From positions 8,584,328 through 8,648,327 of the forward strand of contig NC_092019.1 in NCBI RefSeq assembly GCF_042242105.1: a stretch of DNA of 64,000 nucleotides. The letters run 5' to 3'. Below are positions 63,049-64,000 of the stretch, in pieces. The position numbers and the translations under genes are program-made. The stretch is from Pempheris klunzingeri. Its lineage: Eukaryota > Chordata > Actinopteri > Acropomatiformes > Pempheridae. Numbering within the stretch: position 1 is the stretch's first letter; every line of letters starts with the position of its first letter. The notes under the pieces are model-generated. The model had not been told where the DNA came from, did not search any database, and saw nothing but the letters and a program-made list of their open reading frames with translations.

Positions 63049-63254
63049 TATAAGTGGAGGTTGGAGGAAACTGTGTGTATTTTCTGCATCACACTACATC
63101 AAAGCAATGGCTGACTTCCTTAGATCAGTGTTGTGCTGTGTATCATTGTGACTACCCAGTCTCTCAGGCCAGTGTGCTCACCTGGGGCAGGTACACAGGG
63201 CCACACAGCCTCTGAGAGCGCTCGTTCCCCGTCAGTCCACTCAGAGACGTGAGC

Positions 63255-63262
63255 TGACGTCA
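63255..63262. promoter_or_regulatory. Palindromic CRE-type site
   Basis: TGACGTCA, the full CREB/ATF consensus, in a CpG-containing stretch between the minus-strand Siglec-like gene and the plus-strand exon ending at 63718. Confidence 0.5.
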
Positions 63263-63305
63263 CTCGTGCCCCTCTAGCGTGCGCAGCTGACCGCTCACAG
63301 GACGA

Positions 63306-63308
<3 letters not shown>

Positions 63309-63339
<31 letters not shown>
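63309..63339. repeat. (CA)n microsatellite
   Basis: About fifteen CA units between the CRE site and the putative first exon. Confidence 0.92.
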
Positions 63340-63340
<1 letters not shown>

Positions 63341-63399
63341 GACTAACCACGGATAAACTTTCACTAACTTTATCTCAACTTGTCCACTCTTCCAAATGT

Positions 63400-63718
63400 T
63401 TCTCTCCTTTCTATTAGAAGCGGGCGCCGGCGGCTTTGGTTGATAGAAACGGTCGCTGAAAAATTTGCTACCTGTTTTTTTTTTTTTTTTTCTTCCTTTT
63501 CTTTCTCTGAGGTCAGTAACCTGTGAAGAGAGCAAAAAAGGGATTTACTGAAAACTGGGATTTATCTTCGGTGGTGTTTAAACGGTGCTGTCTGCCTGCT
63601 TTTTAGGCAGAGGTTTTTATGTTTTTTCTATTTTTCTCCTCAAATTGGACTAAAACAATAAGATAATATTTGCCACTAAAGAAGAAGTTCAGGCTCCACC
63701 TGCTGCAAGAGAAGACAG
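63400..63718 (+). promoter_or_regulatory. Probable promoter and first untranslated exon of a downstream plus-strand gene
   Basis: A CpG-rich core (GCGGGCGCCGGCGGC near 63420) is followed by about 280 bases without a usable reading frame, ending at 63718 in a strong donor (AAGACAG then GTGAGTC). The next exon would be beyond the window. An (ATA)n run lies at 63764-63786 in the putative intron. The start of the exon is a guess. Confidence 0.45.
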
Positions 63719-64000
63719 GTGAGTCACTTCTGGAAGGCCACAAAGTTAAGGTTTATACTAACAAATAATAATAATAATAATAATAAAGATTATCAGCTAA
63801 TGCTCTAGTTTTGGAATCTTTGAATAGTTATAGCTTTGCAGTAGATTGTATTTCTTAAGGTAGTAGTAAATATCTTTTGGAAACGTTTTCAAGACATTTT
63901 CCAGTAAATTGAAGTAGACCATCTGTGTTATTTGAATTAATTCAAAATCAGCCCTTTGTTCTGTTTTCTGTCCCTGGACTTCTGCAGGCTAAATTAGCCC

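Noticed and set aside
1-64000. tRNA, rRNA, CRISPR or bacterial-type operons
   Set aside because: None was seen on either strand; gene structure and repeats are vertebrate.

Overview
This 64 kb window reads as a ray-finned (teleost) fish chromosome. It has short exons with GT-AG introns, many CA/TA microsatellites, and degenerate fish-type LINE tails and TTAA-flanked miniature transposons. I found no bacterial operons, rRNA, tRNA or CRISPR. All gene models below were built by eye from splice sites, reading phase and protein motifs; none has transcript support here.

Layout. 0.5-7.6 kb, minus: a three-exon proline-rich dispanin (CD225 family) with a coding 21-bp minisatellite. 12.7-25.5 kb, minus: a first FXYD ion-transport regulator, with a probable CpG-rich first exon about 9.4 kb upstream of its coding part. 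26.5-29.9 kb, minus: a second, shorter FXYD gene. 30-35.9 kb: no gene, mostly microsatellites. 35.9-39.1 kb, minus: a complete TMEM147 (225 aa). 40.5-42.2 kb, minus: a secreted protein with three C-type-lectin-like domains. 45.7-48.7 kb, minus: a single-pass protein with one Ig domain that I cannot name. 51.0-54.2 kb, plus: a Siglec-type receptor (363 aa). 57.0-62.8 kb, minus: a second Siglec-like receptor (404 aa), tail to tail with the first. 63.2-63.7 kb: probable promoter and first untranslated exon of a plus-strand gene that continues beyond the window.

Context. FXYD genes, TMEM147 and CD22/MAG-type Siglecs also lie together on human 19q13.12, so this window looks like the fish counterpart of that neighbourhood. 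This supports reading the Ig genes at 51-63 kb as local relatives of CD22/MAG.

Most interesting part. The 45-63 kb immune-receptor block has two Siglec-like genes with opposite features. The plus-strand one keeps the F-strand arginine expected for sialic-acid binding, carries a lysine in its membrane segment (typical of receptors that pair with DAP12-like adaptors), and has no ITIM. The minus-strand one has tyrosine at the arginine position, a V domain split over three exons, and also no ITIM. Miniature TTAA transposons sit in and around these genes, one of them overlapping the stop codon of the minus-strand receptor.
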